Positions 22,456-37,043 of a DNA stretch of 64,000 nt are shown one piece after another. Each line of letters begins with the position of its first letter. Positions within the stretch are counted from its first letter, which is position 1. The DNA is from Bryum argenteum (lineage: Eukaryota; Streptophyta; Bryopsida; Bryales; Bryaceae): positions 23,092,364 to 23,156,363 of the forward strand of contig CM073322.1 of the NCBI GenBank assembly GCA_037043015.1, in the 5' to 3' direction. The notes beneath the pieces are model-generated. The model searched no databases. It saw nothing but the letters and a program-made list of their open reading frames with translations, and had not been told where the DNA came from. Made by a program: the position numbers and the translations under genes.

Positions 22456-23502
22456 TTTACCATTTCAAGCCAATTCTGTGAAATCAAATTAGTTTTTCAT
22501 GATTTTTCTATTATTATTATTTTATTTTTTTTTTCATGTTCATGATCTTAAGGTGATTCTCAACAACTTTCTAGTTGGAAGTTTTTTGATCCTAGTAATT
22601 TTGCTATTGAATTTGCAACAATGTCTTGTCAATGAATTTTTAAAAAAAGTGGATGATATTTGAGGAGCTATATCTCCTTCATCCACCATTGGGTTTCAAA
22701 CCTATTTTTGGGATGCCTTCCAATTAAGATCTATTTTTAGTGGTAGAATCTTGACAAGATTGAAGATGTTTTGAAGATAAGGCATGAATTTGAGTACAAA
22801 GGGTTGAGTTTTGGATTGTTTTTACTTTGTAATTTTTTTGGTTGTTTTCCATTGTTGAGCCAAGAAATTTTTTTGATGAGTTTTTTGTGAGCGAAGGTGC
22901 TATTGAGATGAAGGTGAACAATTTTGTTCATGGTGATTTTTTGATTGCGATTGGTTTTTTGGTAGGTTTTCCACTCTAAAGTGAAAATGATGTGATTTTG
23001 CAGTTTGTTTTTAGTACTGATACGTTACAATCTTCCAATCCATAAGGCCTTACGACTCAATATTTGGTCCACATGACCTATAGCATGTGTATTACAAGTT
23101 TGTATGGTTGGGACCTTAATAGCTTACCTTCAATTTCATCTAAGGCACTTTCTTTGAAAATGTGTTTTTTGACTAAAAAGGCTAGGACGTTTAGAGGTTA
23201 ATGCAATCTTGATTCCCCTAACATGCAATATTATTGGTCAAATCCAATATTTTAAAACGATATGAAGCTCTCATTGCACTCTTAGTGGTATTGTTCTAGT
23301 ACACAATATATGGCGGCCATTTGTAAGAGAGTCCACCTTAGAAGGCTAACTGTAAGAAAGTCCACCTTAAAAGGTTCCACAAGCATTGGCTTGATGGTTG
23401 AGGCTCATAATTCTTAATGAGGAAGTTGTGGGTTTCATTTCTCATGCAAGCATAGTACTTACCTCCATAGCCTACCTAAGTATGGTGATTATGATCTCAT
23501 TG
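22456..23502. other. AT-rich intergenic
   Basis: No gene is seen. At 23385-23455 a sequence has weak resemblance to a tRNA-like A box (TGGCTTGATGGTTGAGG) and B box (GGGTTTCATTTC). It could be the head of a tRNA-derived SINE but does not fold into a proper tRNA by eye. Confidence 0.3.
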
Positions 23503-23604
23503 TATGGTACCTCAAAGTCCTTAGGGGGCACAACAAGTTAGTTATCTCTTAGTGCATGGTACCTCATAGTTCTTTGGGGGCACAACAAGTCGGTTATCTC
23601 TTCG
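23503..23604. repeat. 53-bp direct repeat, two copies
   Basis: Units starting at 23503 and 23556 share ATGGTACCTCA and GGGGGCACAACAAGT, plus GTTATCTCTT at the end. The second copy runs into the family-I MITE. Confidence 0.8.
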
Positions 23605-23605
23605 A

Positions 23606-23829
23606 CACTACACTAAATAGGTAGATTAGTGTTAGATACACTAATTTATATAAACATGTTATAAGTTTTTACTATGATTAAATTTTTTTACCCTCTACAT
23701 TGGTCAATATGGGGATCCTTCCAGGGTATTGGAATCAATACACTTGGTAAATTTTTTACCAAAAGTAAAAACTTGTAGCATTTTCAAATCTTATAAAAAT
23801 CTAACACTAATCTACCTATTTAGTGTAGT
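23606..23829 (+). mobile_element. Family-I MITE copy 2
   Basis: A 224-bp element beginning CACTACACTAAATAGGTAGA and ending CTACCTATTTAGTGTAG. It carries a conserved interior (TTATAAGTTTTTACT, GGGGATCCTTCCA, GGTAAATTTTTTACC) shared with the copies at 19424-19650 and 57879-58101. Confidence 0.82.
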
Positions 23830-24313
23830 TGCTAGGAAAGGACTAGCCTAGTGTCCATCCCATGCTAGGATAGGTCTAAAAAAGACACTCCATTGACACC
23901 AACCTTCAATTAAAGTTTCGGAGTTCTTCCTCTCTCTAGTTCACTTCAAAACTCCAACCACGTCATTCTATCACTTAGCTCAGTTGCAAGAGGAGATCTA
24001 GTTTAAGTACAAAGTAATGGAAGAAACTCCCTTGCCAAGTAGCCATACTACTTAGGTTCATGATTGTATTTCTCTCAATTGGTTAATACATTGATTAGGA
24101 AAAAGAAAAAAACTTCAACCACCACACCAAATCCATGGAAGCAAAGACATGCAATCAAAAACAAAAAGAAATAAAATGGGCGAAGAAATTGCAAAGGTAC
24201 AAAGGCTAGGGGGATATCGTACAAAAATGTTGCAATGTACAAAGATCAACACGTGTGCATTCTGTGCAAAGGGGAAATTGAATGGTCAAACAAAGAAAGA
24301 GGAACCAAATTAA

Positions 24314-25148
24314 CCCCCTAAAGTCAACTTGCCTCAAAACTGCCAAAAAGCTCCATGTTTTTTAAATCTTGAAAGAAAATGACACATTTAACTACTTCAA
24401 GACTGGAAGCAGTGTAGAAGTAAGACAATGCTGGCTCCCCCTTATATCAACAAGATACAATGTGAACAAGAAAACGTAATTTGGGATTCTTTGAAGAATA
24501 TGAAGATTCTCATAGCGTCCGATGTAGATTTTTAATTAGTGTAGTGGTCATTCTACAAAACTAAAAATTCCAAAATGCGCTCTGGTTTAGAATTTGTGAA
24601 TGAGTCCTGATTTAGTTAAATGTGTCATAAACTATAAAGGCAAATAATATCACTTTATGCTGAAGAACATCATCAAGCTTCTATTGAAAAATGTTCACTT
24701 CAAATGTTAAATTTTTTTAGTACCATGTGTTGAATTGGAATATTTGGATCCAAATTTGATCATTGAGTACCATGACTGCTTGCCACATGCAAAAGAAGCC
24801 ATTAAACTTCGAAGTACATAACTTGCTTAGGAACTAGGATTTAAAGAGCCTCAATTCAAATTTACTCTTGAAACTGATATTTTTTGGCTCATGAAACACT
24901 TTAAACCAATATTACATCTAGGGGTTTTTTATATCTTATATTCAAATTTGAACATTATGATCGCACAATTGGTGAAGAGTTTGAATCTAAGATTTCATCC
25001 ACACACACATATACAAGTTAGGTACTAGATCCTACGGTTAGTTGGTTACATACTCAAAAGTTTCTCAGAACTTAAAAGTTTACACCTTGCAATGACCCAA
25101 GGGCTCTTTTGTCACTTTTTGGCAGGTTTAAGGCTTAAGATATTAGAG
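24314..25148. mobile_element. Family-G TTAA-type element
   Basis: TTAA (24310-24313) precedes CCCCCTAAAGTC. The opposite end is TATTAGAGG followed by TTAA (25149-25152). Inverted similarity goes deeper: TTGCCTCAAAACTGCCAAAA on the left matches the reverse complement of the right-hand TTTTTGGCAGGTTTAAGGC. Length is about 835 bp with no ORF. The ends are diverged, so it is an older copy. Confidence 0.6.
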
Positions 25149-25735
25149 GTTAATTCACCAAGTTTTCAATGAAGATTTTCTATTTATAATTGTGACAACT
25201 TTTCAAAGTTTTGCATGTATTACAACTTGATGAAGTCATCACTTGGGAGTTAACTACCGTTCATTTTCATAGGGATGTGCTATAATGTGTTATTCAAATT
25301 CAACCACTTTCAAAAAATCAACCATACAATATCTTACTAAGATAGTAAAACACTCTCTTATCAAAATTTAGAGTTACAACTAACCTAAACAACCATGTTC
25401 TCACCAATTTAAAAATTCCAAAGCATCACTTTAGAGTACAAAGAGTTTGAACCCCTAATTTTTTTTTTGAGAGCTTTAAACCTCAAAAATGTGATTGCCT
25501 ACCTCTATGTACTCATGGGGGTGTGGATCAATTCTACTTTTCTAGACTTCCAATCCTATGATTATGTTCTAATGCTATATTCTAAATTTCTCTTCTCTAT
25601 CACAAAATTTCTTTTTCACACATTTTTGTGGTGTATTTTCACCTCATAAATTATCACTGGATCAATTTTCCTTCACTAAGAACACTAATCTATATTTTTT
25701 AAAATCGAAAATAGTTGAAGCCCAACTTTTATTAA
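25149..25735. other. AT-rich intergenic
   Basis: No gene. AACCCCTAA at about 25449 may be another decayed element end. Confidence 0.35.
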
Positions 25736-25981
25736 CCTCTAAAGATCCAAGAAAGCCAAAATGGTTTTATGGGAAAAAATCAGCCAACTTTGACCATTAT
25801 AATCTCAAAAATGAAAAAGAATCCACAATTCAAATTTAACTTGCTAGTGGAAAAGTAAGAAAATCCCAGGATCCTACGGTTGGATTTTTTATGTGATACT
25901 TAGATTGAGTTTTTTTTGGGCTTGAAATGAACAAATATCATTTCTCTCATTTAGACAATTTTGCATCAAAGATCTTTAGGG
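25736..25981. mobile_element. Family-H TTAA-type MITE
   Basis: A 246-bp element with ends CCTCTAAAGATCC and AAGATCTTTAGGG (inverted), flanked by TTAA at 25732-25735 and 25982-25985. No coding sequence. Confidence 0.6.
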
Positions 25982-26392
25982 TTAAATATAAAGAGAAGTG
26001 CAAACAATCTTCCTATTCAAAGAATAATAGAAATATTAGAATCGAAAACAAGGATACGGCCGTTGCTGGTCCCATGCACCCCACCTTGCCACCATGTGGA
26101 GATTCCAGCCATGGCACTGACACATTACCCCCCCCTCCTCCTTTTTTATGCATGCTCCAAATTTTGAAAAAAAAAAAAAATAACAACAAAAAACAATAAA
26201 TCACCCCTTCTCATGCAATTAGTACACCGTATACCCGTACAATTATCGGGGAAAACCGACGGCTAGTTCATTATCAGCCGACTAGCCATGTACCTGTCGT
26301 CCCGATGAGTAAGCTCTTTATATGGTACTTTTATAAAATTATCCCGTGTCTACCATTTCTTCATATTATGTTTATTATTTTTATATATGTCC

Positions 26393-26442
<50 letters not shown>

Positions 26443-26853
26443 CTTACATACTCCAAAAAGCATAAAAGAAGGTAGGTAGGTAGGTAAGTTGGTAGGTTGG
26501 TACGTTGATGGGTAGGAAGGATTGTCTTATAGTATTTTATTATAGAAGTAGATGGAAATAACCCATTAGCATGTTGATTCTTGAAAACACGAGCTCAAAA
26601 CCGAGAAAATTACAAGAAAATTTCTATTCTTAGTATAAAATGAGACAATTGTCGGGATAGTTTCACCTAAAACTGGTTGGTTAAGGGAACTATAGGATAT
26701 TAGCCAATACGGATGAAATTATTTTTCTGAACGTTGGTACGTTAAGATAGAATGGCGTTTTTGAAATTGCAGTGATAAAGAACTTTGAAAAGCTTTGTGA
26801 TAGCGCACGAATTGGTATTTTACGACAAATTTTTACTAAAGACTTGTCTTCAA
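25982..26853. other. Intergenic with simple repeats
   Basis: Contains a run of 49 T at 26394-26442 and a GGTA-type tetranucleotide tract at 26471-26517. The T run could be the oligo(A) tail of a minus-strand retroposon, but no retroposon body was recognised. No gene. Confidence 0.5.
26394..26442. repeat. Homopolymer run of 49 T
   Basis: An uninterrupted T tract, followed by C at 26443. Its length is likely unstable and may be mis-estimated by sequencing. Confidence 0.95.
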
Positions 26854-27451
26854 CCCCTAAAATTTCCTTGTGTGTTTTTGGAGCTTAAAACCTCAAAATT
26901 TGTAGTTTTCTGCCTCTGTGTACTTCCGGGAGTTTGAACCAAATTTTCTAAATAATTTTGGAATTCCAACTATAAGATTTTTTATAAGAGCCTATTTTTA
27001 GTCACTCGTCCAAAAATTGACCGTTGGATGTTTATCCTTTGCAAGATTGTAACATCCAAATTTTGCGCAGAAGTTTAAAGTGAAATTTCTAAAAACTTTG
27101 AAGTTTGCTCTTATAAAGTTTGAGGGTTGCCTTTATAGAGTTGGTGAACATTTTGACGTAGGGTCCCTTGAAACTCAATTGTTAATTTGGTTATGAACAT
27201 ATTTCCAAAAGAAAATCTCAAAAGAATCTCAAAAATACAAAGTTTTTTTCTGCTCGCCTAGGGTGTGAAAACTAAAATTTGCATTAAAAAACTTTTAGAT
27301 TGGATCTTGACATCAAAATTTGTTGCACACACCTTGTAGTATAGGGACGACTTAGTAAAACTTTTAAGCAAAAAAATTGTTGATTTTAACACCTTTATCT
27401 ACCCTGCCGGAAATAGCAAAACCTGATTTGGCTTTAAGAGATAGTTAGGGG
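26854..27451 (+). mobile_element. Family-F TTAA-type MITE
   Basis: A 598-bp element with left end CCCCTAAAATTTCCTTGTG preceded by TCAA (one change from TTAA). The right end is ATAGTTAGGGG followed by TTAA (27452-27455). The interior matches 55364-55940 and 1-569. It abuts the next element and shares the same TTAA. Confidence 0.75.
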
Positions 27452-27455
27452 TTAA

Positions 27456-27961
27456 CCCTTAAAAGTCCCTTGTGGATAGTATGTACGTTGTTGTATAATT
27501 AGGATTTGCTACCAACAAGGAACTCTAAACTGGAATCGTAATAGCTCACTAGAACCGCATTAATTCAAATGAACCCCAATTCCGTTAAAATGGCACTATG
27601 CCATGTGCCATTTTGTCACACTAGATCTTACATTTGTGCTCATATAAAATGGTATATTCTGTAATATCACAATTTTTTTTGTAATATCACAATTTTTTTT
27701 GTAATATCACTTCTTTATATACATTGTCACTCATTTTTCCTAATATCACCTTAAAATTCTGTTATATCACATGGTTTTTGAACTACAGTTCAGAAAGTTG
27801 AGGTGTGCCATTTTACCGGAATAATGCCATTTTAACGGAATTGGAGTTAATGTCAACTTCTTCTTTGAACTCAAACCCATTAAAGGTGTGCATTCACTCC
27901 AAATACAACCAAAATACACCGTATTCTACTGGTCGCCACGGCACTCTCAGACCTTTAAGGG
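27456..27961 (+). mobile_element. Family-D TTAA-type element, interrupted by a family-E insertion
   Basis: Left end CCCTTAAAAGTCCC after TTAA (27452-27455); right end CAGACCTTTAAGGG before TTAA (27962-27965). Of its 506 bp, 27572-27848 plus a 4-bp duplication is a later insertion, leaving a MITE of about 225 bp. The ends resemble family B. Confidence 0.75.
27572..27848 (+). mobile_element. Family-E MITE nested in family D
   Basis: A 277-bp element. The left end is AACCCCAATTCCGTTAAAAT and the right end, reverse-complemented, is AACTCCAATTCCGTTAAAAT. The direct flanks are AATG at 27568-27571 and 27849-27852. The interior carries several copies of GTAATATCAC. A related, larger copy starts at 55210. 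Confidence 0.75.
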
Positions 27962-27965
27962 TTAA

Positions 27966-28942
27966 GTTACTTACATGTATGCCAAACTTCAAAATGCCAA
28001 AAGATTCATTGAAAAAAGTTATTTAGAATCTACCAACTATGGAAACCGTAACATTGTTGCCAACTTTGACAACCTCCCCGAAGATTTTATTTATTTTTAA
28101 CTATCTAATTTTTTATTTTTCCATGAAATTCTTGGAACAAAAACCTATGTCGCCTAGATCGTCTAGGCGGTCTAGAGCATTGTGGTGAATCTTAGATTAA
28201 AAGTTTGTAGGCTACTTAGTGCGTGATTTGTAACCCTACACGTTGTTTTTGCAACTCAAGTGCATAAATGTATCTAGTTTATTGGTACTCTTTATTGCAT
28301 AGGTAGTTGTGATTGTGATTGTGGTGGCTAGGATCTACAATTGTGCTTGTTTTTTCTTTGCTTTCGTTCGAGTGTTGCTCACTATCAACCGTTTGATGTC
28401 CCATGACACTAAGAGCCATTTTTAGACCCGTTGCAGACCCCTTTCATCCCATACCCCACCCGCAATTCATATATGGAGCCCTAAAAGTAAGGAAGATTTC
28501 ATGAGACTCTGTCATTCCCTCACAGCCTACCCCAGCTGCCCATTTTTCAAAGCATAAGTTTGACTATGAATATTTCAAAAAATATGAAGAAGTTTGCAAA
28601 CAGAAACGCTCTAGTTAGAAAAATATGCAAAAACACTTCAATGTGCAAAAGATTCCACCTTCATAAATGAAAGTTGGCTAAATGGGGACCTGACCAAACT
28701 CAAATCGACCAATCAAACGTAAGAGTCGATTTCAACATTAAGGGTCGATTTTGACATTAGGGGTTAAATCCGAGAAGTACAAAATAAACAAAAGGGGTGA
28801 TAGAAAAAAAGAAGTACATATTACTATATATATATATATATATATATTAATATACAAGTACCAGTATATTGTAATCTCTAACTTAATGTGTGACGCTTCA
28901 TGACTCAAATTTCGGTTCACATGACCTACACTAAGTCTACTA
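27966..28942. other. Intergenic
   Basis: No supportable gene. A TA dinucleotide repeat lies at 28823-28848. Confidence 0.4.
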
Positions 28943-29044
28943 CTCCCTCTGTCCCATTACAATAGTTTAGTAGGTTCTCTCAAATCTACCTTGAAAGGTA
29001 GATTTGAGAGAACCTAGTGGACAATTATAATGGGACAGAGGGAG
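28943..29044. mobile_element. Stowaway-like hairpin MITE (Tc1/mariner type)
   Basis: A near-perfect 102-bp palindrome. It starts CTCCCTCTGTCCCATTA and ends TAATGGGACAGAGGGAG, with TA on both sides. The two arms pair almost completely through AGGTAGATTTGAGAGAACCT. The CTCCCTCYGTCCC terminus and TA target are those of Stowaway elements best known from grasses. A one-armed relative lies at 49506-49570. Confidence 0.9.
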
Positions 29045-30519
29045 TAGTAGAGGGTACAATTAAGATCTTAATAAATTACCCTAATTTTCATCTATGTCAA
29101 TTTATTGGGGATGTGTTTTTGGTCAAAAATAGGAGTTGGGACTATATTTTCTTCTAATGACCGCACAAGGCGAGCAGTGGAGTTGAAAAGAAGGGTGTGG
29201 GGGGCAAGTGTTGAGAAAATGAGAAGCTTGACACAAGAGTCGTAGATTCGGCGGGGGAGGAGAAGTTCGGGGATGATGCTGCACCTTTGAATCCAACCCA
29301 ACCGTGTGGCTCCCACATACTTCGGCGGCCTTTCTGCTTCCGGCTCTTCGATTCTGCTGGAATCAGGGTCCTACAATTCCAAGGCAATGCTGAATAGCAC
29401 ATCTAGATAAATATGTTAAACGAAGGGTAGTGGGTCCTTTCGACTTTGGGTATGCTATGTCAAAACTTTGCAAAAAGTAGCTTGGAGAGGTTGAATCTTT
29501 CGTAATCAAGAATGTTCTAGGAAATAACTCAATGTTTGAGTAGATATCGAGTTCGCCAGCTTAATTAGGAAAAAGGTTGGACTTCTGTGCATATGCTATG
29601 ACCCGATTGAGCGAGAGCTACCAGGGTAGTTGAGGCCATCGCGAAGTTCCAAATACAGTCCAAAAGCCTTTACACGAGGAGTTGAAATTGAAACTGTGAA
29701 AGGTGTTTCGAAGACACGTCCGAGTTTGGAATTCATCCAAGAAAGACGAGTTCATTAGACAAATAATTGTCCTTCTCTGTGTAGTCCTATGAATATATTA
29801 ACACCGTAGGGTGTAGGTAAAGCTCTGAAAATGGTTCATGAAGACCAAGAATTAGATCACGACAGGCATATGGGATGCATTTGCAATTGAGACGAGAGAG
29901 ACAATTACCGCGGTACTTGGTAAGAATGGACCAGTGATGTCCCCACTGACAGTAAGTTACATGCTAGTGACGGTATAATGGTAGCATCAGAAGCTTAAAT
30001 TTCTCGAGATGGAAACATTCAGCTTATAAAATACATGACGTGATTCTGGGTGACAATAAGCCCCTCATGAGTCGTTGATTCTTGGATATCCTAGACCCAT
30101 TGTCGGCTGGAGGTTCGACTGATTCGTCTTCCAGTGCGCGTCGACACGCATACCGACTGTAGACTTCCGCAAGTTGAAGACGAAATTACCACCGGAGAGG
30201 AAAGACAGGCCAATCTCCGACGAACGACAACTGAACTCGAGCCTCGAAACTTTACTAGCTTGTGCCGTTGATCGCGTTCTGCAGTCAAAACCGTGCATTT
30301 CGTAGTAACACCCTCGTGACGGGAAGATCAGAACACGCTTCAGGTCTATGATATGGCGATGTCGTGGATTGGAGCAAGTTATACGTAATTGCTGGACTCG
30401 TCTCAAAGCTAGCACTGGCTTCGGATTGAAACTTGCGGGTCCTGATTGCTGTCAGGAGCATGCTTCGAGCCGGATGTAGTTGATTTGGTGCAATTGAGCA
30501 TCGCGCTCATGGTGCAGTC
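29045..30519. other. Upstream region of the pectinesterase-like gene
   Basis: About 1.5 kb of mixed composition. Short open frames on the minus strand at 29100-29400 and 30065-30415 have no recognisable domain. An out-of-frame ATG at 30509 precedes and overlaps the pectinesterase start and could act as a short upstream ORF. Confidence 0.45.
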
Positions 30520-33285
30520 ATGGATGTCGGCATTTCTACAGATGAACGAAGTATTTTAGAGAAGGAGGCCATCGACAATTCCGAGTTTGATGAGGAAGAG
30601 GCCATCGACAATTCCGAGTTTGATGAGGAAGAGTTCGAAGATGTGGAGCTCGAGAAGGCCGCGGCCACTAGTACTGGTGTCGATGAGGAGGTTGCAATTG
30701 CGGAGGAACAGAAGAAACGCTGGATCAGGACTTCATCGGTTTCCAGGAAAGGAAAGAAAGCCATCGCCACATGCATGCTTACCATCGTCGTAGCTCTCGT
30801 TGCAGGGCTTCTTATTGGTTTCAAGCTCAGGGATAGCGGCAGCAATAACCCACTGGAGCTTTTCCTCGGAGAAATCTGTAGCACCACTCTGTGAGCCCCG
30901 TTAACTTTCGTGTTTGATTATACTAAGCTTCACAAAAGTTTATGGAACCAGCGCACTCCACAAGATCAAGCCTAACTAAACCTCATGACTTGATGCTCAA
31001 GGTAGTAATTTCTAGAGAAATTGAGCTCTGAATGCTTGGAGCTTGAATTTCAAGGTGTTTCCTGTTTTGACAGATATCCCGAGACATGCCAAAGTACGCT
31101 TTCTGGGGCCGACACGAAGAGTACGAACTCGTATGTGTCGAGATCGATGCGAGTATCCGTAACGGCCACAAATGAAACGCTTGTGAACCTCACTCGATGC
31201 AGAGACGCATGGCCGATCAAAAGTGGGATGCAGTACTCTACGTTACAAATGTGCGTAGACATGTACGAAGACATCCTGGACGAAAGCGGCAAGTTTCTCG
31301 AAACGGTGAAGTCGAACGCCCAACCGAGCGAAGCAGTAGTGAATGATCTGGAGCAACGTGCAAGCGCCGCCTTAACTTATCATTTTACGTGCCTCAGTGA
31401 CTTGCAAGCAAATGGACTACTGAATGGCAGCTGCGGTATCGATGCAGAACGAACTACCGAGCTTCTGTCAAATGCCCTTTCGCTCGTGAACATGTTTCCT
31501 GCCATCCCTGCTCCTTCCCGTCGCAGACTCCTTACCGACACTCCGGTAATCATTCAATCTTTCCTTTCTAAACTACTGATCTTGAATATCCGAAGTCGAG
31601 CAAATCGAGATAGTAGTACATGATTTCTTGAACTTGTTGAATGGCGTGGGCTTGACAGGAGTCTCGAACGATATCGTATACAGTGGTGGAAGATGGGTTT
31701 CCGGCATGGTTGAGTATGGGAGATCGCCGTCTTCTTCAGAGTAGCACCGACAGCATAGGTGCGAATGTGGTGGTAGCACTTGACGGCTCCGGTGATTACA
31801 GTTCTATACAGACTGCGATCGATAGAGCCCCGTCGAATTCCGAACAGCGATATGTGATACACATCAAAGCTGGTGTTTATGAGGAACTTGTCAAAGTGCC
31901 GGGAGACAAGTTGAGATTGACACTTGTGGGCGATGGCGCTGGAGTGACCATCATCTCTGGAAACTTGAGCTCCAGCGTCAATAACGTCACCACCGTGTTT
32001 ACAGCTACTGTCAGTAAGTGCAATTCCCCTCCAAAGCATGCGAATCATCAAAGATTCATGCTTCATAGGATACGGAGCCATCTACTGTAGAGGGTCAATT
32101 ACTCAAATATAATAACACCTCTTAACTGATTAGTATAACAGAGTTGCGTCAAGAATTGACAGAGGTGATAGTTAACTGATGCAGATTAATCAATTGGGAG
32201 CTTGAGATAGTCAGCGGAAGTTTAGCGAGAGATATCTTACATGCCACGGTATGATTAAAAGTATACAGATTTAGTATTAGGAGAACACAAATATTACTAT
32301 TGTTGCATAGAAAGTGACGAAAAGTCAAGCTGAAGGTCTTCATATGAAGACTAAAAACAATGAAGTTAGAAATTGAGGTGACCTACAAACTAAAACTACA
32401 ATTCAAACAATGATGTTACACGAACTGCGAACATCTAATCAATTACCTAGATATGAACATTTCGATTTGTCATGAGTATGGGCAAGTGAAAAGAGTTCGT
32501 GTTGTGCAGCTGTAACAGGTGATTACTTTATGGCCAAGAACCTAACAATTCGGAACACTGCTGGTCCATATGGCCATCAAGCAGTGGCACTCCGAGTAAC
32601 ATCCCAAAAATCGGCCTTTACATGGCTTAACATTGAAGGTTACGAGGTTTGTGCTTCTAAATCTCAGCTTCATTCTCTGGAAGAAATATAGTCATTCCCA
32701 AGTGGCTAATAGTTCAATTTTTTACAGGGTACGCTCTACGCCCACGCAAGTCAACAATTTTACAAATCTTGCACAATCTTAGGGACAGTCAATTACATCT
32801 TTGGAAGCGCAGCGGCTGTGTTTCAAAACTCCTCTTTGCTAGCCCGCCTTCCCAATCCCGACCAAGCCATCACCTACACAAGAAGCGACATCAGCTCCGC
32901 CCTGGTTCAAAAGTACGCTGGCCTTGTTTTCCAGTTCTGTCTAGTGGACGCCACATCGGAGCTCTTGCAGAATGTAACTGGCACCACTGTGTTCCTGGGC
33001 CGGCCTGGGGAGGCGTATGCACGTACGGTGTTCATCAAGTCGCAGTTGGGCGCACTACTGGACCCTGCAGGTTGGATTTCCTGGAACAAGAGCGCCTCTA
33101 ATTCCTCAAGTAACGTTGAGTTTGCCGAGTATCTGAACTTTGGCCAAGGCTCGAGTCTCGCACTGCGTGCGGTAAATAGCAAGTATCTCACGCCTTGGCA
33201 AGCACTCGAATATGGCGTCGACAAGTTCCTGAAAGGCGAGCTCTGGTTACCTGATATGAACATTTCGTACTCCGGCTCCATTTAG
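30520..33285 (+). CDS. Pectinesterase-like protein with PMEI pro-region; catalytic aspartates replaced
   Basis: Exons 30520-30890, 31074-31545, 31659-32013, 32510-32646 and 32728-33285 give 630 residues. The N-terminus is acidic and cytosolic (with a duplicated EAIDNSEFDEE). A hydrophobic anchor follows (AIATCMLTIVVALVAGLLIG, about residues 86-105), then a pectin methylesterase inhibitor domain (ICSTTLYPETCQSTLSG). Next come RRRLL and DRRLL subtilase-type processing motifs and the right-handed beta-helix pectinesterase domain (VVALDGSGDYSSIQTAID). Active plant enzymes have QAVALR, YQDTL, DFIFG and LGRPW. Here Gln423 and Arg537 remain, but the QD pair is Glu445-Gly446, the second Asp is Asn467, and Trp is Gly539. 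The frame is intact. It would enter the secretory pathway like a type II or group-2 pectinesterase, but de-esterification of homogalacturonan is unlikely. Confidence 0.88.
30565..30630 (+). repeat. 33-bp in-frame tandem duplication
   Basis: Two identical 33-bp units (30565-30597 and 30598-30630) encode the doubled acidic motif EAIDNSEFDEE in the cytosolic tail of the pectinesterase-like protein. Confidence 0.95.
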
Positions 33286-34057
33286 AACAACCACTTCAGG
33301 TTTTTGGGAAGCCCAAACTTCTCCAATGCCGGAGCTTCGGTGCTCAGCCCGTTGCGATGATCGACATGGCGCTTGAATATAACGTTACAGGAGTCAGTGG
33401 ATTTTGAGCTGGAGAGGTCAAAAGATTCGGGAACTTTCCATTCCAGATCTATGAATTCAGCTTTTTTTTGCTATTCTAGGGCGCTGATTGAAACACTCAC
33501 TTAGGTCCTGTACGGCCTTCACTTGGGGAATAGTTTGAATCATTCAAAGATAGGTAGAAGGAAGGTAACCAAATGTACCCCTGGAAGGAAAGAGTCGTTC
33601 GAAATATCAGCTTCGATAATGTACCACCATTTTGGTCGTGTGGTTAAAGCTGAGAGGAGCTGCAATGTTGGATTGTAAACAGAAAGATTAAGAGCAATTC
33701 TATCTTGTCGTTAATCAATTGCAGTGAGAGCAATTCCTCTCTTGATTGCCAAAGGTTCGTGAAAACAAGCAGGGAGGATGCATCAGAGACATCCCACTCC
33801 AGCCACTTTCATTCGTTGACCTTTCAAAAAGCACCTTCGAACCATTCTGGCATGTTCCCCTTGCTACTTTCCTCCTGTTGCTGGCATTGTCCGCTTTCTA
33901 CTTCCATTGCTAATGGGTGACCTACACTAGCTTATTCAACATCCTACAACTTAAAATAAACCACTGGAAAAAATATAAAAATTGCGGTTGTCAAAGATGT
34001 TGAATTATGCATGCAAAAATACTCAGTAACCCTATTTCTATCCTAACCTCGTTAAAC
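33286..34057. other. Convergent 3' flanks
   Basis: The 3' regions of the pectinesterase-like gene (+) and the coproporphyrinogen oxidase gene (-) meet here. No additional gene is seen. Confidence 0.5.

Positions 34058-37043
<2,986 letters not shown>

Noticed and set aside
23385-23455. tRNA gene or tRNA-derived SINE
   Set aside because: A-box and B-box resemblance is partial, and no acceptor or anticodon stem can be drawn; kept only as a remark.
26220-26330. Possible hammerhead ribozyme (a GATGAG motif near a GAAAAC motif, and a GGCTAG...CTAGCC stem)
   Set aside because: The conserved CTGATGA core is absent on both strands and the helices do not close around the required GAAA.
26394-26442. 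Poly(A) tail of a processed pseudogene
   Set aside because: No retrogene body or target duplication was identified beside the homopolymer.
28940-29046. CRISPR-like or rho-independent terminator reading of the palindrome
   Set aside because: The genome is eukaryotic and the TA-flanked Stowaway ends explain the structure fully.
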